A DNA stretch of 41,248 nucleotides from an uncultured Intestinimonas sp. (GCF_944387245.1 NZ_CALXEE010000007.1:1-41248); one strand, 5' to 3'; shown: positions 25,032-34,169, counted from the stretch's first letter. Translations and numbers: made by a program. The notes: generated by a model from the letters alone, not told the origin.

Positions 25032-26315
25032 TTACTGGGCCGCCTTGGCGCTCTCCTCGGCGGGACGGAAGGTCATGGTAAAAGTGCTCCCCTTACCGGG
25101 CGTGCTCTCCAGGGAGATGGTGCCGCCGTAGAGGAGGACGATGTGCTTGACAATAGCCAGGCCCAGACCGGTGCCGCCGGTCTTGCGGGTCCGTCCCTTG
25201 TCCACCCGGTAGAACCGCTCAAAGACCCGCTCCTGGCTCTCCTTGGGGATGCCGATGCCGGTGTCCTTGACCACGATGTCCACCTTGTCCGCCTCCCGCT
25301 TCACGGTGACGTCCACCCGGCCGCCGGGCTCGTTGTACTTGATGCCGTTCTCCATCAGGTTGGTGAGGAGCTCCCGGAGCCGGCTGGGGGCCATGGCCAC
25401 CTGGGCGTCGTCGCCGGAGATGTTCACGGTGATCTTGCCGTCCTGGGCCGCCTGCTCCAGGGCGGTCCTGCACTCCTCCGCCACGTCCAGCACGTCGGCC
25501 CGGTCGTCAGGCTGGGGCATGACCACCGACTCCAGCTCGGAGATCTTCAAAACGTCGTTGATGAGTTCGATGAGCCGGTCCACCTCCACGCCGATCATGG
25601 AGATGAAGCGCTTCTGGTCCTCCGGGTCCTTCACCATGCCCGAGTTCATCATGTCGGTGAATCCCTTGATGCTGGTGAGGGGGGTCTTGAGCTCGTGGGA
25701 GACGTTGGCGGCGAACTCGCTGCGGACGATCTGGAGCTTCTCTCCCTCCTGCTCCAGGGCCTCTTCCTTCTCCTCCAGGGGCTGGGCCGTCTTCTGGGCC
25801 AGCTTCCGGGCCAGGAGCAGGGTGAGGACCAGGGCCACCGCGGCGGCCACCAGGAAGCCCACCAGGCCCTGGAAGAAGAGGGCGTTGATGGAGGAGATGG
25901 GCATGGAGATGCGGCCGATGTTGCCGTCGGTGAACTGCTTGGCCTCGTAGAGCAGGGTCTCGCCGGTGGTCTCGCTCTTCCGCTCGGCCTCGCCCCAGCC
26001 GGTCTCCAGGGCAGAGATGACCTCGGGCCGATCGGCGTGGTTTTCGGTGACCTCACCGTAGGTGTCGGAGAGGACGGTGCCGTCGGGGGCGATGATGGTG
26101 AGGCGCTTGTCGGGTGCGGCCTCCTGGAGCTGGACGGCCCAGGCCTCAGGATCGGTGTAGTAGTTCTGGGCGTCCATCAGGTCCAGCAGTTCCACCAGGG
26201 TCTGCCGGGCCGCCGAGATCTCCCGGTCCCGGTAGGCCCACACCCCAAAGAGGCTGGAGAGGGCGATGCCCAGGGCCGCAATGAGGAAAAAGTAAGTAGT
26301 CAGACGTCTTTTCAT
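25032..26315 (-). CDS. phoR: Phosphate-regulon sensor histidine kinase (PhoR-like)
   Basis: A 427-residue membrane kinase. A first helix (YFFLIAALGIALSSLFGVW, residues 8-26), a ~115-residue extracytoplasmic domain, and a second helix (FLVAAAVALVLTLLLA) lead into the HisKA domain with the phospho-acceptor histidine in AANVSHELKTPLTSIKGFTD, then the ATPase domain: N box NLMENGIKYN, G1 DTGIGIPKE, F box ERFYRV, G2 GGTGLGLAIVKHI. There is no clear PAS domain. It follows phoB by 30 bases, at the end of a pst-phoU-phoB-phoR series, which supports phosphate control although the kinase itself could serve another signal. Its gene ends at a strong terminator. Confidence 0.88.
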   Translation of the reverse strand: MKRRLTTYFFLIAALGIALSSLFGVWAYRDREISAARQTLVELLDLMDAQNYYTDPEAWAVQLQEAAPDKRLTIIAPDGTVLSDTYGEVTENHADRPEVISALETGWGEAERKSETTGETLLYEAKQFTDGNIGRISMPISSINALFFQGLVGFLVAAAVALVLTLLLARKLAQKTAQPLEEKEEALEQEGEKLQIVRSEFAANVSHELKTPLTSIKGFTDMMNSGMVKDPEDQKRFISMIGVEVDRLIELINDVLKISELESVVMPQPDDRADVLDVAEECRTALEQAAQDGKITVNISGDDAQVAMAPSRLRELLTNLMENGIKYNEPGGRVDVTVKREADKVDIVVKDTGIGIPKESQERVFERFYRVDKGRTRKTGGTGLGLAIVKHIVLLYGGTISLESTPGKGSTFTMTFRPAEESAKAAQ

Positions 26316-26345
26316 GAAAACCTTCCTCCAAAATCGAGGGTCGGG

Positions 26346-27014
26346 TCAGACCATTTTGTAGCCCACGCCCCGCACCGTCTGGATATAGCCCTCCCCCAGC
26401 TTCTGACGGAGGGTCTTTACGTGCATGTCCACCGTGCGGGTCTCGCCGGCAAAGTCGTAGTCCCACACCGCCTGGAGGATGTCGTCCCGGGTGAGCACCA
26501 TGCCCCGGTGGGCGCACAGCAGCCGCAGCAGCTCGAACTCCTTGTAGGTGAGCTCCACCAGCTGTCCGTTCTTCCGCACCTCCCGGGCGGCGGGGTCGAT
26601 CTCCAGGTCGCCGCAGGTGAGCACGCTCTCCGCCCTGGGGCGGCCGGCCCTGCGCAGCAGGGCCTTCACCCTGGCCTGGAGCTCCATGATGCCGAAGGGC
26701 TTGACCACATAGTCGTCCGCCCCCGTCTCCAGACCCTTTACCTTATCCATCTCGGAGGTGCGGGCGGTGAGCATGAGCACCGGCGTGTCCTCCAGCCGGG
26801 TATCGGTGCGGATGCGCCGGAGGATCTCCAGCCCGTCCATGCCCGGCAGCATGATGTCCAGAATGAAGAGAGAGGGCTTATGGTCCCTGCCCTTTTCAAA
26901 GTACTCCTCCCCGGACTCAAAGCAGGCCACCTCGTAGCCCACGGAATGGAAATAATAGCGCAGCATCTCCCGGATGCTCTCATCGTCCTCGATGATCACG
27001 ATGGTCTCCGCCAT
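26346..27014 (-). CDS. phoB: Response regulator, OmpR/PhoB family
   Basis: A 222-residue two-domain regulator. The receiver domain has the acidic pair EDDE (residues 9-12), the phosphorylation site in LFILDIMLPGMDG (Asp53), Thr83 and Lys105 (YVVKPFG). The C-terminal winged helix shows LTYKEFELLRLLCAHRGMVL, TRDDILQAVWDYDF and the recognition end VDMHVKTLRQKLGEGYIQTV, RGVGYKM. Genome order (pst genes and phoU just upstream, kinase just downstream) makes it the likely PhoB/PhoP of this organism, binding the TTTACA repeats upstream of pstS. It has its own promoter candidate at 27081-27109. Confidence 0.9.
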   Translation of the reverse strand: MAETIVIIEDDESIREMLRYYFHSVGYEVACFESGEEYFEKGRDHKPSLFILDIMLPGMDGLEILRRIRTDTRLEDTPVLMLTARTSEMDKVKGLETGADDYVVKPFGIMELQARVKALLRRAGRPRAESVLTCGDLEIDPAAREVRKNGQLVELTYKEFELLRLLCAHRGMVLTRDDILQAVWDYDFAGETRTVDMHVKTLRQKLGEGYIQTVRGVGYKMV

Positions 27015-27080
27015 GGGGACACCCTCCTGTCGTACTGATGGTGCGGCCTACCGCCGCCCGGGCCCTCATTGCCCAGTCCC

Positions 27081-27109
27081 AGCATATCACCTGGGGACCG
27101 GTCTTGCAA
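27081..27109 (-). promoter_or_regulatory. phoB-phoR promoter candidate
   Basis: On the minus strand TTGCAA (27109-27104), 17-base spacer, TATGCT (27086-27081), in the 111-base gap between phoU and phoB. Confidence 0.6.
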
Positions 27110-27125
27110 GCCCATCCGGTTTGCC

Positions 27126-27764
27126 TTACAGCTCGCCGGTCACGCAGAAGATGGCCCACTGGGCAATGTTCACGGCGTGGTCGGCCACGCGCTCCAGGTA
27201 CTTGGCGATGATGATGAAGTCGATGGAGCTGTCGGCCTCGTCCTTGTTCTCGGCCACCTCCTCGATGAGCTCGCTCTTGATCTGCTGGAAGAGCTCATCC
27301 ACCTCGTCGTCCAGGTTGATAACGGCGTGGGCGGTCTCCAGGTCCCGGCCGGTGTAGGCGCCGATGGCCTGCCGGAGCATGAGCCCCGCCTTGCAGGACA
27401 TGACGCCGATGTCCTTGGGCACCTTTACGTTCCCCTGCTTGGAGAGGAGGAGGGAGATCTCGGCGATGTTGGCGCACTGGTCGCCGATGCGCTGGAGGTC
27501 GGTGACCATCTTCATGGCAGCCGAGATGGCCCGCAGGTCCCGGGCCACCGGCTGCTGCCGCAGCAGGAGCTGGAGGCAGCGGTTCTCAATGTCCCGCTCC
27601 ATCTGGTCCATGGAGGAGGTCATGTCGATGGCCGCCTTGGCGGTGGACTCGTCGTCGCTGGAGAGGCTCTCGGTGACCACGTCGATGGCGTCCTGGGCCA
27701 CCCGGGCCATGACGGTGAGGGATTCGTTGAGCTCCAGGAGCTCCGCGTCAAAGGTCTTTCTCAT
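27126..27764 (-). CDS. phoU: Phosphate transport regulator PhoU
   Basis: A 212-residue helical protein with two PhoU repeats that links the Pst transporter to the PhoR kinase and keeps the Pho response off when phosphate is plentiful. It begins RKTFDAELLELNESLTVMAR; the metal-site motifs appear as ENRCLQLLLRQQPVARDLRA, IGDQCANIAEISL in repeat one and YLERVADHAVNIAQWA in repeat two. I chose the ATG at 27764, one base after the pstB stop, where the family match begins; the frame is open further into pstB in another register but that part is not PhoU. Confidence 0.96.
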   Translation of the reverse strand: MRKTFDAELLELNESLTVMARVAQDAIDVVTESLSSDDESTAKAAIDMTSSMDQMERDIENRCLQLLLRQQPVARDLRAISAAMKMVTDLQRIGDQCANIAEISLLLSKQGNVKVPKDIGVMSCKAGLMLRQAIGAYTGRDLETAHAVINLDDEVDELFQQIKSELIEEVAENKDEADSSIDFIIIAKYLERVADHAVNIAQWAIFCVTGEL

Positions 27765-27765
27765 A

Positions 27766-28521
27766 TCAGCCAAACCTCCCGGTGATGTAGTCTTCGGTGC
27801 GCTGGTCCTTGGGCACGGAGAACATCTGCTCCGTGTCGCCGAACTCGATGAGCTCACCCAGCAGGAAGAAGGCGCACTTGTCCGAGATACGGGTGGCCTG
27901 CTGCATGTTGTGGGTGACGATGACAATGGTGTAGTCGTTCTTCAGATCGGCGATGAGGTCCTCGATCTTGGAGGTGGAGATGGGGTCCAGGGCGGAGGTG
28001 GCCTCGTCCATGAGGAGGACGTCGGGCTCCACAGCCAGGGCCCGGGCGATGCAGATGCGCTGCTGCTGGCCGCCGGAGAGGCCCATGGCCGACTTCTTGA
28101 GCCGGTCCTTCACCTCGTCCCAGATGGCGGCGCCCCGGAGGGACTTTTCCACAATCTCGTCCAGCTTGGCCTTGCTGCGGATGCCGTGGGTGCGGGGGCC
28201 GTAGGCGATGTTGTCGTAGATGGACATGGGGAAGGGATTGGGCTTCTGAAAAACCATGCCGATCTGCTTGCGCAGCCAGGTCACGTCCACGTCGGAGGAG
28301 TAGATCTCCCGGCCGCGGTAGCGGACGCTGCCCTGGATGGTGACCCCGGGGACCAGGTCGTTCATCCGGTCCAGGGTCTTGAGGAAGGTGGATTTGCCGC
28401 AGCCCGAAGGGCCGATGAGGGCGGTGACCCGCCGCTCGGGGATCTCGATGTTCACATGCTTGAGGGCCTGGGTCTGGCCGTAGAAGAGGTCCAGGTCCTT
28501 GGCGGTCAGGATGGGTTCCAT
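27766..28521 (-). CDS. pstB: Phosphate ABC transporter ATPase PstB
   Basis: A 251-residue ATP-binding subunit of the high-affinity phosphate importer. It has Walker [15 protein letters not shown] (about residue 33), the Q-loop [20 protein letters not shown] characteristic of PstB, signature [20 protein letters not shown], Walker [14 protein letters not shown] and the H-loop VTHNMQQA. Length matches the family. It sits 10 bases after pstA and one base before phoU. Confidence 0.98.
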   Translation of the reverse strand: MEPILTAKDLDLFYGQTQALKHVNIEIPERRVTALIGPSGCGKSTFLKTLDRMNDLVPGVTIQGSVRYRGREIYSSDVDVTWLRKQIGMVFQKPNPFPMSIYDNIAYGPRTHGIRSKAKLDEIVEKSLRGAAIWDEVKDRLKKSAMGLSGGQQQRICIARALAVEPDVLLMDEATSALDPISTSKIEDLIADLKNDYTIVIVTHNMQQATRISDKCAFFLLGELIEFGDTEQMFSVPKDQRTEDYITGRFG

Positions 28522-28531
28522 ATCGTTTCTC

Positions 28532-29407
28532 CTATCCCCGCGCCTTCTTGAGCTTCCGGCCCAAGAGGTTGGCGGTCAGGTTGATGATGAGGGTGAGGAG
28601 CATGAGGATGGCGGCGATGGCGAATGCCACGTCGAACTCGGCCCGCTCCTTGGCGTAGACATAGAGGGCCACGGTGAGGCTGGCGCCGGAGGAGTGGAGG
28701 AAGTTGTCCATGGAGGAGAAGAAATTGTTGAGGCTCATGCCCATGCCGGCGGTGAAGAGGAGGGCGGCCGACTCGCCCACGATGCGGCCGATGGAGAGGA
28801 TGCATCCGGTGACGATGCCGTCGATGGAGGAGGGCAGCACCACGGTGCGGATCATGTGCCACTTGCCGGCGCCCAGGCCCAGGGCGCCCTCCCGGTAGGA
28901 CTGGGGCACCGTCTTGAGGGCCTCCTGGGTGGTGCGGACGATGGTGGGCAGGGTCATGATGACCAGGGTGAGGGAGCCCGCCAGCAGCGAGGCCTTCAGG
29001 CCCAGGAACTGACAAAAGAAGAGCATGCCCACCAGGCCGAAGATGATGGAGGGAATGCCGGTGAGGGTCTCGGTGGCAAACTCGATAGCGGCCACCAGCC
29101 GGCGGTTGCGGGCGTACTCGGTGAGGTAGACGGCGGCGCCCACGCCCAGGGGCAAAATGAAGATCAGGGTCACCACCACGATATACACCGTGTTGAGGAT
29201 GTTGGGCAGGATGCCGATGGTGTCCTTGATATAGCTGGGCTCGCTGGTGAGGAAGGACCAGGTGATATGGGGCAGGCCCTTGACGAAGATATAGCCGATG
29301 ACGAAGAGCAGCAGGGCGCAGGTGAGCACCGCGCAGAAGTAGAGCAGGAAGCGCAGCACCAGATCATAGAGCTTTCTCCTGCCGGAAAGCGGCTTCATTT
29401 CAGTCAC
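28532..29407 (-). CDS. pstA: Phosphate ABC transporter permease PstA
   Basis: A 291-residue inner-membrane permease with about six helices. Family marks are [18 protein letters not shown], the EAA-like loop [20 protein letters not shown] facing PstB, and [14 protein letters not shown]. It is encoded 6 bases after pstC, within the pstSCAB order. The N-terminal helix is [20 protein letters not shown]. Confidence 0.96.
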   Translation of the reverse strand: MTEMKPLSGRRKLYDLVLRFLLYFCAVLTCALLLFVIGYIFVKGLPHITWSFLTSEPSYIKDTIGILPNILNTVYIVVVTLIFILPLGVGAAVYLTEYARNRRLVAAIEFATETLTGIPSIIFGLVGMLFFCQFLGLKASLLAGSLTLVIMTLPTIVRTTQEALKTVPQSYREGALGLGAGKWHMIRTVVLPSSIDGIVTGCILSIGRIVGESAALLFTAGMGMSLNNFFSSMDNFLHSSGASLTVALYVYAKERAEFDVAFAIAAILMLLTLIINLTANLLGRKLKKARG

Positions 29408-29413
29408 AGAATA

Positions 29414-30280
29414 TCACCCCTTCTTCCGTTTGAGCAGAGAGTTGAGGACCACGTTGATGAGCATGATGAAGAGGAAGAGCACCAGGGCGATGGAGAAGAG
29501 GGCCTGGCGCTGGAGGCCGGAGGCGTAGCTCATCTCGCTGGCCACGGCGGTGGTGAGGAAACGGACGGAGGAGAAGAGCGTGGGCATATTGGCCACGTTG
29601 CCGGCCACCATGATGACGGCCATGGCCTCGCCGATGGCCCGGCCGATGCCCAGCACGATGGAGGCGGCGATGCCGCTGGAGGCCGCCGGGACGCTGACCC
29701 GGAAGATGGTCTCGATGTGGGTGGCGCCCAGGGCCAGGGAGGCCTCCTCATACTCCTTGGGCACCGCCTTGAGGGCGGTCTCGGACACGGATATGATGGA
29801 GGGCAGGATCATGATGGCCAGGACGATGATGGCACAGAAGAGGCTGGCGCCGTCGGGCAGGTTGAAGAGCTTGCGGACGGCGGGCACCAGCACCATCATG
29901 CCGATGAGGCCGTAGACCACCGAGGGGATACCGGCCAGCAGGTCCACCGCCGTGCGGACGGCAGTGGCCAGCTTCTGGGGCGCCACCTTGGCCAGAAAGA
30001 CCGCCGTCATAAAGCCCACCGGCACGCCCAGCACGATGGCGCCGGCGGTGCCGTAGATGGAGGTGAGGATGAAGGGCAGGATGCCGAAGGAGGGCTCGGC
30101 GGCAGTGGAAGCCCACTTGGTGCCGAAGAGGAACTCCACCAGCCCGATCTCCTTGATGGCGGGCAGGCCGGAGATGATGAGGTAGATGCTGATAAAGAGG
30201 ACGAACACCACGGCGATGAGGCCGCAGAGGAAAAACACCGCGTTCATAAAGACTTCCATGGGGCGCAGCTTCTGTTTCAT
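29414..30280 (-). CDS. pstC: Phosphate ABC transporter permease PstC
   Basis: A 288-residue permease that pairs with PstA to form the phosphate channel. It shows a first helix AVFFLCGLIAVVFVLFISIY, GIPSVVYGLIGMMVLVP, the cytoplasmic loop ALKAVPKEYEEASLALGATH and RAIGEAMAVIMVAGNVANMP. It follows pstS after a 100-base gap that contains a stable hairpin, so it may be expressed below the level of pstS. Confidence 0.96.
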   Translation of the reverse strand: MKQKLRPMEVFMNAVFFLCGLIAVVFVLFISIYLIISGLPAIKEIGLVEFLFGTKWASTAAEPSFGILPFILTSIYGTAGAIVLGVPVGFMTAVFLAKVAPQKLATAVRTAVDLLAGIPSVVYGLIGMMVLVPAVRKLFNLPDGASLFCAIIVLAIMILPSIISVSETALKAVPKEYEEASLALGATHIETIFRVSVPAASSGIAASIVLGIGRAIGEAMAVIMVAGNVANMPTLFSSVRFLTTAVASEMSYASGLQRQALFSIALVLFLFIMLINVVLNSLLKRKKG

Positions 30281-30318
30281 GGGGATATCGGCCTTTCTCT
30301 AGTTTTGGACGTACGGAA

Positions 30319-30347
30319 AGAGCCCCCTCGCGGACCGAGGGGGCTCT
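30319..30347 (-). terminator. Stem-loop between pstS and pstC
   Basis: AGAGCCCCCTCG (30319-30330) with CGAGGGGGCTCT (30336-30347), a perfect 12-bp stem but only a short TTT after it on the minus strand. It probably ends part of the transcripts or protects the pstS mRNA, giving more PstS than PstCAB. Confidence 0.75.
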
Positions 30348-30383
30348 CGTTCAGGCGGTCTCAGTCCGTTCTGAGCGTTCCGT

Positions 30384-31253
30384 TCAGGCCACAGGCACAG
30401 CGCCCGCGCCGGCGATCAGGTCGGAAGCCTCAGTGGAGGTGGCCCAGTCAACGAAGGCCTGGGCGGCATCGGAGAGCTCGGTGCTGTCGCTGAGGATGAA
30501 GTTGAAGTTACGCTGGATGGCATAGGTGCCGTCCAGGACGGTCTCCTCAGAGGGAGCCACACCGCCCACAGTGAGGGCCTTCACGGTGTCGTCCACGGCG
30601 GACAGGGAAGCGTAGCCGATGGCGTTGGGGTTGGAGGCCACGTTGGCGATGACCTCGCCGGTGGAGGTCAGCTCGTTCTGGTACACGCAGGCGTCCTCGG
30701 TGCCGGTGATGGACTCGAAGCCGTCACGGGTGCCGGAGCCGGCCTCACGGCCGATGGGCACGATCTGGCCGTCGCTGCCGCCCAGGTCGGACCAGTTGGT
30801 GATCTCGCCGGTGAAGATCTGGGCGATCTGCTCGATGCTCAGGTCGGCCACGGGGTTCTCAGGGTTGACGATGATGGCGATGCCGTCCTTGGCCACGGTG
30901 ATCTGCTTCACGCCGGTCTCGTCGTCCTTCAGGTCACGGCTGGCCAGACCGATGTCGGCGGTGCCGTCCTGGGCGGAGGTGATGCCGGCGCCGGAGCCGG
31001 AGCCGGTGTACTGGACCTGCACGTCGGGCTGGACCTCCTTGAAGGCCTCGATCAGGGAGCCCATGACGCTCTCCATGGAGGTGGAACCGTTGGTCACCAC
31101 GGTACCGGAGAGCTTGGTCTCCTCAGCGGTCTGAGACTGGGTGGCGGGGGTGGTGGTCTCGGGGGCGGGGGTGCTGGAGGAACCGCCGGAGCAGCCGGCA
31201 AACAGGCTCACACAGAGGGCCGCGGAGAGCAGCATAGCAAGTGTCTTCTTCAT
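30384..31253 (-). CDS. pstS: Phosphate-binding lipoprotein PstS
   Basis: A 289-residue extracellular substrate-binding lipoprotein. The signal peptide KKTLAMLLSAALCVSLFAGC ends in a lipobox with the anchored cysteine, followed by a Ser/Pro/Thr linker. Phosphate-contact motifs are VTNGSTSMESVMGSL, QYTGSGSGAGITSAQDGTAD (split in the family as TGSGSG and DIGLASR), and PIGREAGSGTRDGFESI. I prefer the ATG at 31253, which gives a normal lipoprotein signal; an in-frame ATG at 31271 would add six residues. Pho-box-like repeats lie upstream, so it should be strongly induced by phosphate starvation. Confidence 0.96.
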   Translation of the reverse strand: MKKTLAMLLSAALCVSLFAGCSGGSSSTPAPETTTPATQSQTAEETKLSGTVVTNGSTSMESVMGSLIEAFKEVQPDVQVQYTGSGSGAGITSAQDGTADIGLASRDLKDDETGVKQITVAKDGIAIIVNPENPVADLSIEQIAQIFTGEITNWSDLGGSDGQIVPIGREAGSGTRDGFESITGTEDACVYQNELTSTGEVIANVASNPNAIGYASLSAVDDTVKALTVGGVAPSEETVLDGTYAIQRNFNFILSDSTELSDAAQAFVDWATSTEASDLIAGAGAVPVA

Positions 31254-31321
31254 GATGATCTCATTCTCCAATCCATTTGGTATTTGGGTTTGATCTCTTA
31301 GTTTCCCTTGGAACGGCTATC

Positions 31322-31404
31322 AGTATACCGGCCTTTTGTAAAGTCTGCCTCCCCGGATCTGTAAAGTCTTTGTAAGTCCGTTTTTCCCGCTGTTTTTTTG
31401 TAAA
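31322..31404 (-). promoter_or_regulatory. pstS promoter with Pho-box-like repeats
   Basis: On the minus strand TATACT (31327-31322) is the -10 box. Upstream, TTTACA or CTTACA repeats lie at 31342-31337, 31365-31360, 31376-31371 and 31404-31399. The second and third are spaced by exactly 11 bp, and the first is 23 bp (about two turns) from the second, as in the direct TT(A/T/C)ACA repeats bound by PhoP/PhoB of Firmicutes. No good -35 box is present, which fits activator dependence. Confidence 0.7.
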
Positions 31405-31537
31405 ATCCTTGCGTCGTCTCCGATTTTACATTTCCTCTTTCGTCTATTTTGCCCCGTTTTTCTTCCGGCTATTGGTCACGGGACGGTTTTTTGTTCCTTT
31501 TTTCCACTTTACATTTCTCCCACAGCCGCAAAAAGCA
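31405..31537. other. Gap without visible gene, T-rich
   Basis: A T-rich stretch upstream of the pstS Pho boxes. It contains scattered TTTTACA/TTTACA on the plus strand (about 31426 and 31508) but in no regular spacing, and no credible gene. Confidence 0.4.
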
Positions 31538-31575
31538 GTGTGCGCCGGACCCCCCTTGCCGGGTCCGGCGCACAC
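31531..31575 (-). terminator. Terminator after the HAD gene
   Basis: A perfect 14-bp stem (31538-31551 with 31562-31575) followed on the minus strand by TGCTTTTTG. Confidence 0.85.
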
Positions 31576-31613
31576 AGACTTTACATTCGGTTTTGTATGG
31601 TTCCCGCCCCACT

Positions 31614-32264
31614 TTACAGGCCCAGGAAGGCCCGCAGATCATTGAGGTCGGGGGCGATGTGGACGTGGGGCAGATCCTGAAAGTCCTCCGCCGGGGTGGT
31701 GCCGTTGAGGACGGCGCAGAAGTCGGTCCCCGCCGCCGCGGCGGTCTGGGCGTCGATGACGGTGTCGCCGCAGTAGAGAGCCTCCCCGGGTACCACGCCC
31801 AGCTTCCCCAGGACGGTGTTGAGGCCCTCCGGATCGGGTTTGTTCCGGCTGACCAGGTCGCCCCCCACGATGTAGGCGAACTTCTCCGCCAGACCGTGGC
31901 CGGCGAAGATGTCCCGCAGGGTGCCGGTGTGCTTGGTGCTCACAACGGCGGTGGGGACCCCCGCCTTTTCCAGGGCCAGCAGCAGCTCCTTGGCGCCGGG
32001 GCACAGGGGGGTGCCCGCCGCCTGCATGGGCCGGGCCACCTTGGAGAACTCCGCCCGGAAGGTGTTCCTGCCCTCCTGGCTGTCGTCCCCGGTGAGGAGG
32101 GTGTAGGCGTCCTCCAGCACCATGCCCACGGTGTGCCGGACGGTCTCCCGGTCGGGGATCGGGCGGCCCATGGCGGTCATACCCGCTTTGAAGCCGGCAT
32201 AGATGGCGTCGGTGGCGTCCCCCAGGGTATAGTCAAAGTCAAAGATCACTGCCTTGTAGTCCAT
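31614..32264 (-). CDS. HAD-family phosphatase (phosphoglycolate phosphatase-like)
   Basis: A 216-residue cytoplasmic hydrolase. Motif I is VIFDFDYTLGD with the nucleophile Asp (FDFDYT, residues 8-13), motif II VVSTKH (Thr variant Ser-Thr), motif III Lys in SRNKPDPEG and motif IV YCGDTVIDAQTAAAAG. A helical cap between residues 18 and 85 places it in the C1 subclass with Gph and beta-phosphoglucomutase. The second nucleophile position of motif I is Tyr rather than the common Gly or Met. Substrate is unknown. It is encoded 34 bases after rpoN and may be co-transcribed with it. Confidence 0.9.
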   Translation of the reverse strand: MDYKAVIFDFDYTLGDATDAIYAGFKAGMTAMGRPIPDRETVRHTVGMVLEDAYTLLTGDDSQEGRNTFRAEFSKVARPMQAAGTPLCPGAKELLLALEKAGVPTAVVSTKHTGTLRDIFAGHGLAEKFAYIVGGDLVSRNKPDPEGLNTVLGKLGVVPGEALYCGDTVIDAQTAAAAGTDFCAVLNGTTPAEDFQDLPHVHIAPDLNDLRAFLGL

Positions 32265-32298
32265 GTGTCAAAACGCTCCTTGTGTGTAGGTTCTCCCG

Positions 32299-33663
32299 TC
32301 ACTCGTACTGCTTCCGGCCGGTGGTGCTGGGGATGCCCAGCTCGTCCCGGTACTTGGCCACGGTGCGGCGGGAGAGCTCGCAGCCCTCCCGGCTCATGAG
32401 CTCGCAGAGCTTCTGGTCGGAGAGGGGCTTCTTCTTGTCCTCCCCGGCGATAAGCTTTTTGAGGAGGGCCTTGGCGGCGTCGGGCGAGGAGGCGTCGGCG
32501 CTCCCCCCCAGGCTCCGGGAGAAGAAGTAGCTCAGGGGGTAGACCCCGCTGGCGCACTGGATGTACTTGTCCTTCACCGTCCGGGAGACGGTGGACTCGT
32601 GGACCCCCACCCGCTGGGCGATGTCGGCCAGGGACATGGGCTTGAGGTGGCCGGGCCCGTGGCGGAAGAAGTCCTCCTGGAGCTCCAGGATGTGCTCGGC
32701 GCACTGGAGAAGGGTGGACCGGCGCTGCTCGATGGAGCGCACCACCCACTTGGCCTGCCGCACCTTCCCCATGAGGTAATCCTTCACCTCGCTGTCCTCG
32801 CTGTCCTTGAGCATGCGGCAGTAGTAGCTGCTCACGTTCAGGGATGGGAAGAAATAGTCGTTGGTGAGGATCTCAAAGTGGTCGGGGAAGTTGACTACAA
32901 AGATGTCCGGATTGATATAGGTGAGGTTCTCCCGGGCGGCAAAGCCGCTGCCCGGCCGGGGATTGAGGCTCCGGATGACCTCGCAGGCGGCGTGGACCTC
33001 CTCCTGGGTCACACCCAGTGTCTTGGCGATGAGGCCATACCGGTTCTTGCTCAGGGCCTCCAGGTGGTGCTTGGCGATCCGGATGGCCAGGGCGTTGTCC
33101 TCGTGCCGCCGCTGGAGCTGGAGCACCAGGCACTCGGAGAGGTTCCGGGCGCCCACGCCGGCGGGCTCCAGACTCTGGACCACCGCCAGGGCCTGCTCCA
33201 CCACCTCCATAGGCTGTTCCATTTGCGTGGCCAGGTCCTCCAGAGGCTCGTCCAGCCAGCCGTTCTGGTTGAGGGACTCCACCAGAAAGCGCCCTGCCGC
33301 AAGCACTTCCGGTGGGAGCTCCATGACCTGGAGCTGAGAGAGCACATACAAATAGAGGTTTTCCTCCGTCTCATCGGCGTTGCCGTAGTTGGAGATGGGG
33401 TCCTTCCCATCGTCCTCCGTGTCCTGCTGATGATAGACCCGGTTCTGGGTGTCGGTGGACTCCAGCCACTCCAGCTTCCGCTGGAGCACCGAGGCCTCAT
33501 CCTGACTGCCGTACTTCTCCTCCATCTCCAGCACCGGGTTTTCCTGGACCTGGTTTTCAATGTACTCCAGAAGTTCCTGGGAGCCCATCTGCAGAATCTC
33601 CATCGACTGCATCATCTGCGGTGACAGCGTCTGGGTCTGCTTCATTGACATATTCAGTTCCAC
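32299..33663 (-). CDS. rpoN: RNA polymerase sigma-54 factor
   Basis: A 454-residue sigma factor that recognises -24/-12 promoters and needs an AAA+ activator. Region I is the Gln/Leu-rich start (QTQTLSPQMMQSMEILQMGS), then an acidic region II, the core-binding domain (LEPAGVGARNLSECLVLQLQ; SLNPRPGSGF), and a DNA-binding domain with the helix-turn-helix DIAQRVGVHESTVSRTVKDK and the RpoN box ending SRRTVAKYRDELGIPST. I chose GTG at 33663, seven bases after AGGGGG; ATG at 33651 is also possible. Longer open frame upstream runs into the promoter. No sigma-54 activator gene is in the window. Confidence 0.95.
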   Translation of the reverse strand: MELNMSMKQTQTLSPQMMQSMEILQMGSQELLEYIENQVQENPVLEMEEKYGSQDEASVLQRKLEWLESTDTQNRVYHQQDTEDDGKDPISNYGNADETEENLYLYVLSQLQVMELPPEVLAAGRFLVESLNQNGWLDEPLEDLATQMEQPMEVVEQALAVVQSLEPAGVGARNLSECLVLQLQRRHEDNALAIRIAKHHLEALSKNRYGLIAKTLGVTQEEVHAACEVIRSLNPRPGSGFAARENLTYINPDIFVVNFPDHFEILTNDYFFPSLNVSSYYCRMLKDSEDSEVKDYLMGKVRQAKWVVRSIEQRRSTLLQCAEHILELQEDFFRHGPGHLKPMSLADIAQRVGVHESTVSRTVKDKYIQCASGVYPLSYFFSRSLGGSADASSPDAAKALLKKLIAGEDKKKPLSDQKLCELMSREGCELSRRTVAKYRDELGIPSTTGRKQYE

Positions 33664-33703
33664 ACTTCCGCCCCCTCTTGCATACCAACATACATACTTT
33701 ATC

Positions 33704-33732
33704 AGTATAGCAAATTCGAGCGGAAAAGACAA
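33704..33732 (-). promoter_or_regulatory. rpoN promoter
   Basis: On the minus strand TTGTCT (33732-33727), 17-base spacer, TATACT (33709-33704), about 40 bases before the GTG. Confidence 0.7.
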
Positions 33733-33815
33733 TCTTAGCCCTCGTAGAAAAGGGTAGAAATCCTGTTCCATTTCCTGACTATCATATGCCCGGAGACTGC
33801 TCAGGGCGCCGGCCC

Positions 33816-34169
33816 TCACCCTGCACATTCTGATTTTGGGCGTGCTTCAGGACCTGTCTCTTCCTCCAGCAGCCGCCCGTCGCTGTAACGCAGGCACCGC
33901 CGGAGCCGGGCCTCCCCCCGCTTGATGGTGCGGGAGACGGTGGACTTGTTCACCCCCATCTGCTCGCCGATCTGACGCATATTCAGCCCCTGCCCGTAGT
34001 AGAGCAGCAGGAACTGCCGTTGGCGGTCGGTGACGTCCTGCCGCAGCGCCTTGGCCAGGTTTTCCTTGAGCTTGTCCAGCTGCTGGACGTTGTCGGCCGC
34101 CATCTCTCTGGTATAGACCGCCATGTCGGCGGCATAACTCAGGCCCCGCTTATAACGTGTATTTGCCAT
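33816..34169 (-). CDS. Sigma-70 region-4-like HTH protein
   Basis: A 117-residue basic protein. Its centre, DVTDRQRQFLLLYYGQGLNM RQIGEQMGV (split for length), followed by NKSTVSRTIKRGEARLRRCL, is the helix-turn-helix of sigma factor region 4; there is no region 2, so it is unlikely to be a full sigma factor. Small proteins of this kind are common in Clostridia prophages and integrative elements, where they may control element genes. I start it at ATG 34169 (MANTRYKRGL). It overlaps the gene upstream, and the three small genes at 33816-34567 form one short operon. Confidence 0.75.
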   Translation of the reverse strand: MANTRYKRGLSYAADMAVYTREMAADNVQQLDKLKENLAKALRQDVTDRQRQFLLLYYGQGLNMRQIGEQMGVNKSTVSRTIKRGEARLRRCLRYSDGRLLEEETGPEARPKSECAG

